Assembly: GCF_021044775.1 (NCBI RefSeq)
Contig: NZ_JAJNOQ010000004.1
Span: 217,760 to 281,759 of the forward strand
DNA: 64,000 bases
Direction of reading: 5' to 3'
Origin: Paraeggerthella hominis
GTDB lineage: Bacteria > Actinomycetota > Coriobacteriia > Coriobacteriales > Eggerthellaceae
The first letter of the stretch is position 1; each line of letters opens with the position of its first letter. The notes beneath the pieces are model-generated. The model was not told the DNA's origin, searched no databases, and was given only the letters and a program-made list of their open reading frames with translations. The position numbers were made by a program, and so were the translations under genes. Of this stretch, positions 35,535 to 43,443 are shown one piece after another.

Positions 35535-35561
35535 TTAGCACTCTCGCTTGACGAGTGCTAA
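35535..35561. promoter_or_regulatory. CIRCE element (HrcA operator)
   Basis: TTAGCACTC-N9-GAGTGCTAA is a perfect match to the CIRCE consensus, the binding site of the heat-shock repressor HrcA. It lies upstream of hsp20. Confidence 0.97.
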
Positions 35562-35576
35562 AACGCGTACTATAAA
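35548..35576 (+). promoter_or_regulatory. Sigma-70-type promoter of hsp20 overlapping CIRCE
   Basis: TTGACG (35548-35553) and TATAAA (35571-35576) are 17 bp apart. The -35 lies inside the right half of CIRCE, so HrcA binding would block RNA polymerase. Confidence 0.85.
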
Positions 35577-35679
35577 TGAATCGTACAAACAAACGACGCA
35601 ACCGAGGCTTGAGTCACGCCCATGCGACGACGTACCTGCATGACGTGCACGCAAGCCGCACGAAATGGAGATGATGAAC

Positions 35680-36144
35680 ATGGCAATGATGGTACCCATG
35701 CGCAGGAACCGCAACCTTCTCAGCGAGCTGATGACCGACCCCTTTGACGCATTCCTCAACACGGCAGCCGCGCCAATGCAGGCAATGCAGAAGATGTCGC
35801 CCGCCCTCATGCGCACCGACATCAAGGAAACCGACGAGGCATACCAGCTGACCATCGACCTTCCGGGCTTCAAGAAGGAAGACGTGCAGGCAGAGCTCAA
35901 GGACGGCTACCTTAGCATCACCGCGCAAACGCAATCCGAATCCGAGGACAAGGATGAAAAGGGCACGTACGTGCGCAAGGAGCGCTTCAGCGGAAAATGC
36001 AGCCGCACCTTCTACGTGGGAGACGATATCGAAGAAGACGACATCAAGGCTAAATTCGAAGACGGCGTGCTGAAGATCGCCGTGCCCAAGAAGCAAGAGC
36101 AGCCCAAGATCGAGGAGAAGAAGACCATCTCGATCGAAGGCTAG
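35680..36144 (+). CDS. Small heat shock protein, Hsp20/alpha-crystallin family
   Basis: A 154-residue small heat-shock protein, an ATP-independent holdase. The alpha-crystallin domain runs from about residue 42 to 135: DIKETDEAYQLTIDLPGFKK, then DGYLSITAQ, FSGKCSRTFYVG and the end DGVLKIAVPKK. A short Met-rich N-terminus precedes it. Five Met codons cluster at the start. ATG 35680 is preferred because GGAG sits 9 nt upstream; 35665 is possible. The CIRCE operator upstream indicates direct repression by HrcA, which is common for groE and dnaK and less so for hsp20 genes. No hrcA is in the window. Confidence 0.93.
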   Translation: MAMMVPMRRNRNLLSELMTDPFDAFLNTAAAPMQAMQKMSPALMRTDIKETDEAYQLTIDLPGFKKEDVQAELKDGYLSITAQTQSESEDKDEKGTYVRKERFSGKCSRTFYVGDDIEEDDIKAKFEDGVLKIAVPKKQEQPKIEEKKTISIEG

Positions 36145-36190
36145 CACAGCATCGGACCGCACTGAAAACGCGGACGGCAGCAAAAGAAAC

Positions 36191-36220
36191 GAGCAGGGCG
36201 GCCCCAAAGCTGCCCTGCTC
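36191..36220 (+). terminator. Hairpin after hsp20
   Basis: A 12-bp stem (GAGCAGGGCGGC with GCTGCCCTGCTC) 46 bp after the hsp20 stop; weak U-tract. Confidence 0.5.
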
Positions 36221-36224
36221 TACG

Positions 36225-36271
36225 AATGAGGCGAGAGGGCGGAGTCGATGACTCCGCCCTCTCGCCTCATT
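36225..36271. repeat. Perfect 22-bp inverted repeat before the NUDIX gene
   Basis: Arms at 36225-36246 and 36250-36271 pair perfectly around a 3-nt loop (GAT). It is immediately downstream of the hsp20 hairpin and 42 bp upstream of the NUDIX start. No U-tract. It could end hsp20 transcripts or attenuate the NUDIX gene. Confidence 0.8.
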
Positions 36272-36312
36272 GCTACACTATACAAAATGCAACAATCGCC
36301 TAAGGAGACCCC

Positions 36313-36927
36313 GTGACCGCAACCGCGCCCCGCCTCAAAGACATCCGACAGGTAGCAGACGGATGGATCAAGAAGTACGTGCTCACCTACACCATGCCGG
36401 ACGGATCGCTGTACGAATACGAAAGCGCATCCAGAAAAGGAGAAGACGCCTACCGTCGCGCACTCGAAGCAAATGCCGCCGGGAACCCAACTCCTCCCGA
36501 CGCCGTATCCATCGTGCCTCAAACCCCCGACGGAAAACTGCTCCTGATCAGGGAATTTCGCTATCCGCTGAACAGTTGGTGCATCGCGTTTCCGGCCGGC
36601 CTCATGGAGCCGGGAGAAAGCCTGGCGGAATGCGTCGATCGAGAGCTTCGCGAAGAAACAGGGTACGCGCTGCGAACCAACCTGGGCGCTCAAGCAATCG
36701 ACCCGCTGCCGCAAGCCGGCTTCTCGTCCACGGGGCTAACCGACGAGACCGTGCACGTTGTGTTCGCCCAGGTCGAGAAAGCGGCGGACGCGCAACCGGA
36801 ACCCGCCGAGTTCATCGAGCCGTTCCTGCTCGACATCGCCGACGTCCCGCGATTCCTCGCAGAAAACACCACCCCGTTGGGTACCCGCGTCCAGTTGGTG
36901 CTGGAAGCTTTCGCGCACAGACGGTAG
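36313..36927 (+). CDS. NUDIX hydrolase (ADP-ribose pyrophosphatase-like)
   Basis: A 204-residue NUDIX enzyme. The full Nudix box lies at residues 96-120 (G-x5-E-x7-REL-REE-T-G), here starting GLMEPGESLAE and ending RELREETGY. The preceding FRYPLNSWCIAFPAG is typical of ADP-ribose pyrophosphatases, which cleave ADP-ribose to AMP and ribose 5-phosphate. The start is GTG with AAGGAG 8 nt upstream. It is transcribed away from hsp20 through a perfect hairpin and converges with the haem-uptake operon. Confidence 0.9.
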   Translation: MTATAPRLKDIRQVADGWIKKYVLTYTMPDGSLYEYESASRKGEDAYRRALEANAAGNPTPPDAVSIVPQTPDGKLLLIREFRYPLNSWCIAFPAGLMEPGESLAECVDRELREETGYALRTNLGAQAIDPLPQAGFSSTGLTDETVHVVFAQVEKAADAQPEPAEFIEPFLLDIADVPRFLAENTTPLGTRVQLVLEAFAHRR

Positions 36928-37001
36928 CCGCCAGTACGAAGACGCCCCGCACCAGCGGCCCACGCGCCTTCGCGCCTTCGCACGCCGCAAGCAAACCAGC
37001 A

Positions 37002-37039
37002 CGGGCCTCGCCTTCGGTTTTCAAACCAGGCGAGGCCCG
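37002..37039. terminator. Hairpin between convergent NUDIX and NEAT operons
   Basis: An 11-bp stem (CGGGCCTCGCC with its complement) and a 16-nt loop, 40 bp from the stop of the NEAT protein gene. A long U-tract is absent on both strands. Confidence 0.55.
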
Positions 37040-37078
37040 CACGCATCACGGAAAAACGCACATCGCACGCTTCGGCTG

Positions 37079-39793
37079 CTAACCCTCCAACTTACGACGA
37101 TAGGCGCGCACCGCAATCAGCGACAACGCTGCCGCCGCACCGGCAATGCCGGCAAATGCCGCAGCGGGAAAAACAGCGTCTCCTGTCTTGGAAATAGCTT
37201 GCGCCGCTGCACGGCTGTCCGTTTTTGCAGCAACGACCTTCGCCGCATCAGTCGACCCGGCGGCCTGGCCCTGGCCGCCAGACGGCGCAGGCGAGGACCC
37301 AGACGTCCCGGCATTTCCAGGATTCGATGGAACAGGCTTGTCAGACGCGTTGGAATTTCCCGGGGCGTCCCCGCCCGGAGTGCTGGGGTCGTTCGGCTCC
37401 GGAGCCGGAGGCTCCTCGGCATCGGGAACGCTCACTTCTACGGGCATCGTTGCGATATTGCTCTCGGCACCTTCGCCAATTCGCTCTGCGAACAGGTAAA
37501 GCCTGTCGGTTTCTTTATTGAAATCGGCGGGCAGCTCAAATGAAACCGAACCGCTTTCGCCCGAAACCTTGCCCACGGTGCCGTAGCCGACAGGGGTACC
37601 GGTCCTCCAATCGCCGCCGCGCACCACAAGGGCGGACACTACGCGATCATCCTGATCGAGGGCAGCGCTTCGCGACATTCGACCAGAAGGGGAGGCGTTG
37701 GCCGCATACTCTACGGAGATCTTTTCGCCGTCAACGCGAGGGCTGCTCGCATCGAACTTCCAAGCATCGTTGATCAGCGTGAGTTTCCAAGCGTTATCTT
37801 CGGTGGCCAAAGGCTTCTGAATGCCCGAAGGAGCCGCCGCAGACGCCGGCGTAGTCAACAAAACCTTGCTCGGATCAAGCGTGATACCGGGCTGAACTCC
37901 CAGATTGGGGGTATAGGGCATCATAGTGTTGAAGCCGCTTTCAAGGTCTCCGTCTGGCAGAACAATCAAGACCATCGTCATGAACGACGCGCTTTCGTCG
38001 GTCGTGCGAGTCAAAAGCGATATCTCCTTCGCCGCACGCGATTCATTGGAAACGAACCCGTAAGCCTTGTTCCGGTAATCCTGTATCGAAAGCGCGAAAA
38101 CCTTGTCCTGCGTGGCAGGCGCCACCTCTTTCGATGCGTCCGCCAAAGACAACGACTTCACTTCCGTGGTCTTCACCGCTTCCTTGGACAGTGCGTCAAA
38201 CGTCTTGTTGAACCACTCGTCGTTCAGGTACGTACGCAGCGTGGCGGTATTCCAGAACAACTCGCTGGCAGGAATGGACATATCGGTGTTCCATGCCTGA
38301 CCGGTAACGGTGTGCTCCGAATTGAGCAGGACCCCATCCTTGGAAGTCTGCAGAACCCTCCAGGAAATCGGCTTCCCTTGGTCGTCCTTGCCGAAGTATA
38401 CACGGCTGCCAGCCCAGGGCTTGCCCGGAGCGCTCTCGTCCGAAAACGGGGCGTTGAATCCGGAAATACCCAGGTTAACCGTATTGCCGCTACCCGCATT
38501 CTCCGCAATGGAAAGCTTATCCATCGCCTCGGTCAACGCCGCGAGCGCGTCGTTGACCGTCGTCTGCGCGTGAGAGGTGTCGGCAGCCACGTCCTTGGCT
38601 CGAGCAAGCGCCTCGGAAAGCACGGCGAAGCTCGACGCCGTGTAGGCCGGCGCGACAAGACCGGAGGCCTTCTCTATGGCCGCGGCAAGCTTGCGGAAGT
38701 CTGCCGTGGTGCGAATCGTGCTCCAGTCGAATGCCAGGGTATGTATTTTGTCGGGACTGGCCGAAGTTGCCGTCACCTTCGCCTTGTACAGACCGGTGCT
38801 TGCGAAGTAAGGCAGATCGAACGTCCAGGTTGCCCCGCCGTCGTCATGCTGCTCGATCGCATTGTTCGCAGCGGCCTCCCCTTCGCGATCGAGAAGCGTT
38901 GCCGCCGACACCTGATAGGCTCCTAGAAAATCAGAGTACGGGTTGAAACGCAGCGTCGCCTTGATGGTGCCGGCTTCGTCAACGTCGAACCGGGCTTCAA
39001 GGTCAAGCGCTCGACTTCCCGTGGGGTCCTGATCGGTCACGTCAACATAGTAGGTACGGCCCGCTTCAAAGGGGCTTTTCGCCGCAGCGTTCAGCCCCTG
39101 AACAGCGTTGTTGACGGCGTCGATCGACGCCTGGAATTGTTCGGGCGTCGAATCAGGATTGGCAAGAACCGCATCCGCATCCGCAATCGCGGCCTTCAAC
39201 TTACCGAAAGAATCCTCGGTGTAGTCGTTCGCGGAGTACTTTTTGGCGCTTTCCACCAAACCGGTCAGCGTATCGCCCAAGCCGCCCGTCTTCTTCAACG
39301 TGGGCCATTTCACGTACAGCAGCGCGTCTCTGTTCATGATGTCAGAGCGCATCTCAACGCGATACAAGCCGTCATTGGGCACATACGGCAAGACGAACTG
39401 GCAGATAGCGGAGTTGTCTTCGCCCAACTTGAACGAAACCCCTTCGATGAAGTTGCTCTGGGAACCCTCTTCATACACGCCAAGGTCGCTCGCATGCACA
39501 TCAAGGCCCATGATCTGGGCGGGCACGAAGTGCAGCGTGATGCGCGCCCGACCCGAACCGTCCACGTCGATCTCGGCGTTTTTAGCCAACATGCCGGCAG
39601 ACATCGACGGCTCGGAAGGATTGCCGGCGTCATGGACGTCAACCGAAACCGCATAGCTTGACCCTGCATCGAGCGGCGGCGCGACGCCCTCCGCTCGAGC
39701 CACGCTCGGCGTAATGCTCAACCCCGTCAGCGCTATCATAAGCGCCAACGCAGCCGCGCATACCCGGCGAACCGGTTGCAACGTACTTGTCAT
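37079..39793 (-). CDS. Large surface protein with two NEAT-like domains, FIVAR repeats and a DUF6273-like domain
   Basis: A 904-residue exported wall protein and the last gene of the haem operon. Domains in order: signal peptide (1-35); NEAT-like domain (about 47-163, starting YAVSVDVHD, with Met153 in DIMNRDALLYVKW); FIVAR-like helices (171-240); second NEAT-like domain (246-362); second FIVAR-like helix pair (366-432); a DUF6273-like domain with ISWRVLQTSKDGVLL and WNTATLRTYLNDEWF (455-610); Pro/Gly-rich spacer (790-850). The end, ISKTGDAVFP, then a hydrophobic helix and RRK, looks like a sortase signal with Ser in place of Pro. AAAGGAG precedes the start. It may capture or bind haem proteins at the surface; function is inferred from domains and operon. 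Confidence 0.85.
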   Translation of the reverse strand: MTSTLQPVRRVCAAALALMIALTGLSITPSVARAEGVAPPLDAGSSYAVSVDVHDAGNPSEPSMSAGMLAKNAEIDVDGSGRARITLHFVPAQIMGLDVHASDLGVYEEGSQSNFIEGVSFKLGEDNSAICQFVLPYVPNDGLYRVEMRSDIMNRDALLYVKWPTLKKTGGLGDTLTGLVESAKKYSANDYTEDSFGKLKAAIADADAVLANPDSTPEQFQASIDAVNNAVQGLNAAAKSPFEAGRTYYVDVTDQDPTGSRALDLEARFDVDEAGTIKATLRFNPYSDFLGAYQVSAATLLDREGEAAANNAIEQHDDGGATWTFDLPYFASTGLYKAKVTATSASPDKIHTLAFDWSTIRTTADFRKLAAAIEKASGLVAPAYTASSFAVLSEALARAKDVAADTSHAQTTVNDALAALTEAMDKLSIAENAGSGNTVNLGISGFNAPFSDESAPGKPWAGSRVYFGKDDQGKPISWRVLQTSKDGVLLNSEHTVTGQAWNTDMSIPASELFWNTATLRTYLNDEWFNKTFDALSKEAVKTTEVKSLSLADASKEVAPATQDKVFALSIQDYRNKAYGFVSNESRAAKEISLLTRTTDESASFMTMVLIVLPDGDLESGFNTMMPYTPNLGVQPGITLDPSKVLLTTPASAAAPSGIQKPLATEDNAWKLTLINDAWKFDASSPRVDGEKISVEYAANASPSGRMSRSAALDQDDRVVSALVVRGGDWRTGTPVGYGTVGKVSGESGSVSFELPADFNKETDRLYLFAERIGEGAESNIATMPVEVSVPDAEEPPAPEPNDPSTPGGDAPGNSNASDKPVPSNPGNAGTSGSSPAPSGGQGQAAGSTDAAKVVAAKTDSRAAAQAISKTGDAVFPAAAFAGIAGAAAALSLIAVRAYRRKLEG

Positions 39794-39853
39794 ATCGTTC
39801 GCTCCTTTCTCATGATTCTTTCGTATAGCTTGTCCTTTTGCAGAAAGCCGCTT

Positions 39854-40648
39854 TCATACCGCTAACACGTACGGCTTGCCCCGTACGCGCACCACGTCCA
39901 GGTCAACTCCGTACACCTGGCTTAGAAAACCGGGGGTCACCACATCGTGCGGCGCTCCCTGCGCAATAATCCGACCGTGCGCCAAGGCCACGATCTCATC
40001 GCTGTACTCGATGGCTTGATTCATATCGTGCAGTACCATGACCACGGTCATGCCGTGCTCTTCGTTGAGCATGCGCACCAACTTGAGTATTTCCAGCTGG
40101 TAGCGCACATCCAAAAACGTGGTAGGCTCGTCAAGCAGCAGCACATTCGCCCCCTGGGCAAGCGCCATGGCCATCCACACGCGCTGGCGCTGTCCACCCG
40201 AAAGCGACGAAATGACGCGATGCTCGACATCCTTCAAATCGCAGGTAGCAAGAGCCCACTCGATCATGCGAGCATCCTGCTCCCGATCGGGCAAAGACCG
40301 TCGCACCCCCAGCTTTCGATAGGGAGAACGCCCGTAGCCGACCAAAGTTCGCACCTCCGCGTCAGCCGGAGCCATATTGTGCTGATGCACAACCGACACC
40401 AACTTGGCGAAGTCCGCAGGACGCACGTCCGCAACGTTTCCGGCGCGCAAGAACACCCGGCCTTCCTGCGGCTTGAGGCGCTTGGTCATCACGTTGAACA
40501 GCGTTGTCTTTCCGGAACCGTTCGCTCCGAGCAGCGTGGTCACCGCCCCTTCGCGCACGACAAGATCCAGCCCCTTGAACACGCGGGTCGACCCGTACGA
40601 AAATCCAACGCCCTCAAGGGTGAACGCGTTACCCGCCATACGTATCAC
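39854..40648 (-). CDS. Haem/siderophore ABC transporter ATPase
   Basis: A 264-residue FecE/HmuV-type ATPase. Walker A LLGANGSGKTT, signature LSGGQRQRVW and Walker B VLLLDEPT are complete, and the D-loop/H-loop HDMNQAIEY is typical of iron-chelate importers. It powers the adjacent FecCD permease. The start is GTG 40648 or ATG 40639; both overlap the permease stop, so translation is coupled. The S. aureus isd cluster has no dedicated ATPase next to IsdEF, whereas this operon does. Confidence 0.92.
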   Translation of the reverse strand: MIRMAGNAFTLEGVGFSYGSTRVFKGLDLVVREGAVTTLLGANGSGKTTLFNVMTKRLKPQEGRVFLRAGNVADVRPADFAKLVSVVHQHNMAPADAEVRTLVGYGRSPYRKLGVRRSLPDREQDARMIEWALATCDLKDVEHRVISSLSGGQRQRVWMAMALAQGANVLLLDEPTTFLDVRYQLEILKLVRMLNEEHGMTVVMVLHDMNQAIEYSDEIVALAHGRIIAQGAPHDVVTPGFLSQVYGVDLDVVRVRGKPYVLAV

Positions 40649-41621
40649 GCGCCCTTCTCAGCAGCAAAATGAACGCGGGACCGCCCACTACCGACATGAC
40701 GACAGCGGCGCTAATCTCGTACGGTGCGGCAATGGTTCGTCCCACGGTGTCGGCCAACAGCAGACAAAACGCGCCGAGCACCATGGAATACGGAATAAGC
40801 AGCCGGTGTCCCGACCCCACCAAAATGCGCGCACAATGCGGGACCACCAAACCCAAAAAGCTGATCGGCCCCACGATAGCCGTGGCAACCGATGCCAGCA
40901 AAACGGCAAAAGCGGAAACCACCAGGCGGTTTTTCGTCACGTCCACGCCAAGCGAAGCAGCCGTCTCGTCGCTCAGCGACAAAAGATCGCAACGCCTGGC
41001 AACAAACAGAGCCGGAACCAACCCGGCAAGCGCATACCCCGCAAGCGTGAAGAAATCGCGCCACGTTTTAGCCGAGATGTTCGCATCAACCAAGCTGGCA
41101 ACGCCCGTCAACACCCCGCCCGATCCCGTGCTGAACGCAGAAGACAGCCCGGCGAACAGAGCGCTCACCGCGATGCCGGTCAAGATGATGCGCACAGGCG
41201 CGAGCGCTCCCCCTTTCCACGACAACGCGTACACCAGCGCAAACGCAAGAAGGCCCCCTGCGCACGCGGCAATCGGCATGAAGAAGAACAGCGAGGGCGC
41301 AAACGCCGTCACCAAAATAGCAGCGAACGACGCGCCCGCATTGACGCCGATAATGCCCGGATCCGCCAAAGGATTGAGCACGGCCGCCTGCAGCAGCACG
41401 CCCGACACAGCCAAGGACGCGCCGGCCACAAGCGCAATGAATATACGGGGGAAGCGCAGGTCGAAAATGGTTGCAACCCGATCGTCGTAGGCCACAAACA
41501 AGCCCGCAAGCAGCTCGTCGACAGGCACCTTGAGCGTGCCTGCATTGACGGCGAACGCGAACAGCGCTGCCACGCCACCTACCGTAAGCGCGAATGCCGC
41601 GATATTTCTGGCTTTACGCAT
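40629..41621 (-). CDS. FecCD-family permease (IsdF-like)
   Basis: A 330-residue FecCD/BtuC-type permease with about 9-10 membrane helices. Hallmarks are LRFPRIFIALVAGASLAVSG, the QAAVLNPLADPGIIGVNAGA loop and GPISFLGLVVPHCARIL, which couples to the ATPase. It would form a homodimer importing haem or ferric chelates from the lipoprotein encoded upstream. The substrate is inferred as haem from the flanking NEAT and Shp-like genes and the IsdE-like binding protein. It starts 11 nt after the binding-protein stop. Confidence 0.92.
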   Translation of the reverse strand: MRKARNIAAFALTVGGVAALFAFAVNAGTLKVPVDELLAGLFVAYDDRVATIFDLRFPRIFIALVAGASLAVSGVLLQAAVLNPLADPGIIGVNAGASFAAILVTAFAPSLFFFMPIAACAGGLLAFALVYALSWKGGALAPVRIILTGIAVSALFAGLSSAFSTGSGGVLTGVASLVDANISAKTWRDFFTLAGYALAGLVPALFVARRCDLLSLSDETAASLGVDVTKNRLVVSAFAVLLASVATAIVGPISFLGLVVPHCARILVGSGHRLLIPYSMVLGAFCLLLADTVGRTIAAPYEISAAVVMSVVGGPAFILLLRRARDTYGG

Positions 41622-41632
41622 AGCTCCTTGTC

Positions 41633-42535
41633 CTAAACGGTTTCGCCGTTGCCGTACAGCAGCGGCTTAAGTTCTTCGAGCGCTTCCGGATAGGCAAACG
41701 TCGCGCTCATTCCGAATCGCTCATGCGAAAGGTCGTAGACGCGCCCCGCACGCACGGCACGGAAGTGCTTCCACGTGTCGTTCGAGGAAAACTCCTGAGC
41801 GAACATCTCCATGACCTGGTCGGGAAGAGCATGTGACGTACGCAAAATGACATCCGGGTCGCGATCGAGCATGTCCTCGACGCTCACGTTAACGAATGCG
41901 TCCGCAGCATCTGCGTACACGTTTTCGCCACCGGCCTGCTGCACAAGGCTGCCCGCGTAACTTCGCGGCGTCGCCACCAAATACGACCCGGGAACGCCCA
42001 TGAGAACCAGAACGCGCGGGCGGACAAGCCCTTCTATTCCCTGCCGATACGCAGTCATGAACGCTTCGTATTCAGCGCGCGCCTTCAGCGCCTCGGCTTC
42101 GCGCCCGAAAGCGATGCCCAGGTAATCCATCGAGCGATGCAAGCCCTCCACGCTGTTCAGGTCAACGAACATGGAAGGCGCTCCTATCTGAGCGAACTTC
42201 GGCTGCAAGTCGTTCAGCAGCGATCCGGGCGCCACGATGCAATCGGGCCGCAACATCGACAATTTCTCCAGGTCGGGTCCCATAGGAGGGCCTACCACCT
42301 CCGCATCGCCGTATCGCTGCGGCAATGCGCGCGACGTAGCGGGAACGCCCACCAGGTCAAGGTCAAGCCGATCGCACATGCTTGCAACGGCCGGCGAAGT
42401 GGCCACGATGCGCTTTCCCGATCGCTCGTCCCCGCCGTCGCGCGCAGGATGCTGGTCCACGCACGAGGAAAGGGCGCACAGCACAGCCAGGCACAGCGCC
42501 GCAAGCCCAGCCCGGGCAAACGTCTTCCTGCTCAT
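41633..42535 (-). CDS. Haem-binding lipoprotein of ABC transporter (IsdE-like)
   Basis: A 300-residue substrate-binding lipoprotein. The signal peptide ends in a lipobox LSSC with Cys25. The mature protein has the two-lobed helical-backbone fold of IsdE/BtuF. The segment LDLDLVGVPATS, then LPQRY and VGPPMGPDLE, closely follows S. aureus IsdE, where the Met in this loop is an axial haem ligand (here Met85). The second ligand in IsdE is His; a candidate His is in DLSHERFGM near the C-terminus. It would take haem from the Shp-like or NEAT proteins and pass it to the permease. Confidence 0.88.
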   Translation of the reverse strand: MSRKTFARAGLAALCLAVLCALSSCVDQHPARDGGDERSGKRIVATSPAVASMCDRLDLDLVGVPATSRALPQRYGDAEVVGPPMGPDLEKLSMLRPDCIVAPGSLLNDLQPKFAQIGAPSMFVDLNSVEGLHRSMDYLGIAFGREAEALKARAEYEAFMTAYRQGIEGLVRPRVLVLMGVPGSYLVATPRSYAGSLVQQAGGENVYADAADAFVNVSVEDMLDRDPDVILRTSHALPDQVMEMFAQEFSSNDTWKHFRAVRAGRVYDLSHERFGMSATFAYPEALEELKPLLYGNGETV

Positions 42536-42546
42536 GCAACGAAGCC

Positions 42547-43443
42547 CTAAGCCTCGGGCGGCGCGCTGCCGCCATGCCCCGCTGCCGCTGCGGCAGCGTT
42601 ATCGCTTCGCGCCTTGCGCTTGCGACCGTACGCCAGGTAGTACGTCGCAGCCACGGCCGCGACTGCCGCCGTAGCTGCAACCGCGGCAATCGCATACGTC
42701 TGGGGAGAAGCGAAGATCGGGGCGGCAGAGCCCGTCACCTCGCGACCCTCGCCGTCGAACTCCCTCACGCCCGAGCCTGCGGAATCGCCGGACACGGCAG
42801 TTGAAGCGGCAGAACCCTCCAACGCTTCGCTCGATCCCCGAGCCGTTCCACCGTCCGGCGCTTGGCCCTGCTCGGACCCTTGGCCAGCAACGATGCTTTC
42901 GACAAAACCTTCCGAGTTTCCGGGAGCCGCATCGGATAACTGCACGAAGTACACCACCGAGCGCCCCATGGGATGCACGTACATCGAAATGCGCAACGTA
43001 GCCTGCGCCGATGCCACCTGCGCACGATAGTCCGCCGTATTGAGCTCGGCATCGCGCTGCATTACCTCGGCCGCAACGTCCTCGGCATAAACGCCCGTAC
43101 GATCGACGTCGGAGGCAATGCTGACCTCGCCGATCTGGTCAGCTTGGGAAAGCCTGATGGTCACGAACTCGCTTCCGTCCGCATCTTTCTCGACAAGCGC
43201 CGAGGATCCGGTAATGCCTTGGCTCATCGACGTCCCCAAAGCCTCGCTTGCCTGCCCGCCCGAATCCTCGATCACGCCGGTGTCGGGATTAGCGTAGCTC
43301 GCATGAACCGCAGCTGTCGAAACCGATGAAACTACCGCATGAGCAGGAGAACCGCCAACGGAAAGCGCAGCAGAGAACGCCAGGGCAACAACGGCGACAA
43401 ACGCGCGCGAGGACTTCACGGCGAACGATGACCGCACGTTCAA
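42547..43443 (-). CDS. Membrane-anchored Shp-like haem-binding protein
   Basis: A ~298-residue protein with a signal peptide (cleavage near AHA), one globular domain (about 45-170), an Ala/Ser/Gly-rich spacer, and a C-terminal membrane helix followed by RKRKAR that anchors it in the membrane. The globular domain ends MYVHPMGRSVVYFVQL, reminiscent of the streptococcal haem protein Shp, which uses two Met ligands. Candidate Met ligands here are Met73 and Met159. The start is TTG 43443 overlapping the previous stop (TTGA), or GTG 43437, better spaced from GGGGAAGG. It probably relays haem from the wall proteins to IsdE. The family call is by motif only. Confidence 0.75.
   Translation of the reverse strand: MNVRSSFAVKSSRAFVAVVALAFSAALSVGGSPAHAVVSSVSTAAVHASYANPDTGVIEDSGGQASEALGTSMSQGITGSSALVEKDADGSEFVTIRLSQADQIGEVSIASDVDRTGVYAEDVAAEVMQRDAELNTADYRAQVASAQATLRISMYVHPMGRSVVYFVQLSDAAPGNSEGFVESIVAGQGSEQGQAPDGGTARGSSEALEGSAASTAVSGDSAGSGVREFDGEGREVTGSAAPIFASPQTYAIAAVAATAAVAAVAATYYLAYGRKRKARSDNAAAAAAGHGGSAPPEA

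Noticed and set aside
34876..35601. A 241-residue version of the phosphoesterase
   Set aside because: It would read through the hsp20 CIRCE/promoter; the family begins at 35406.
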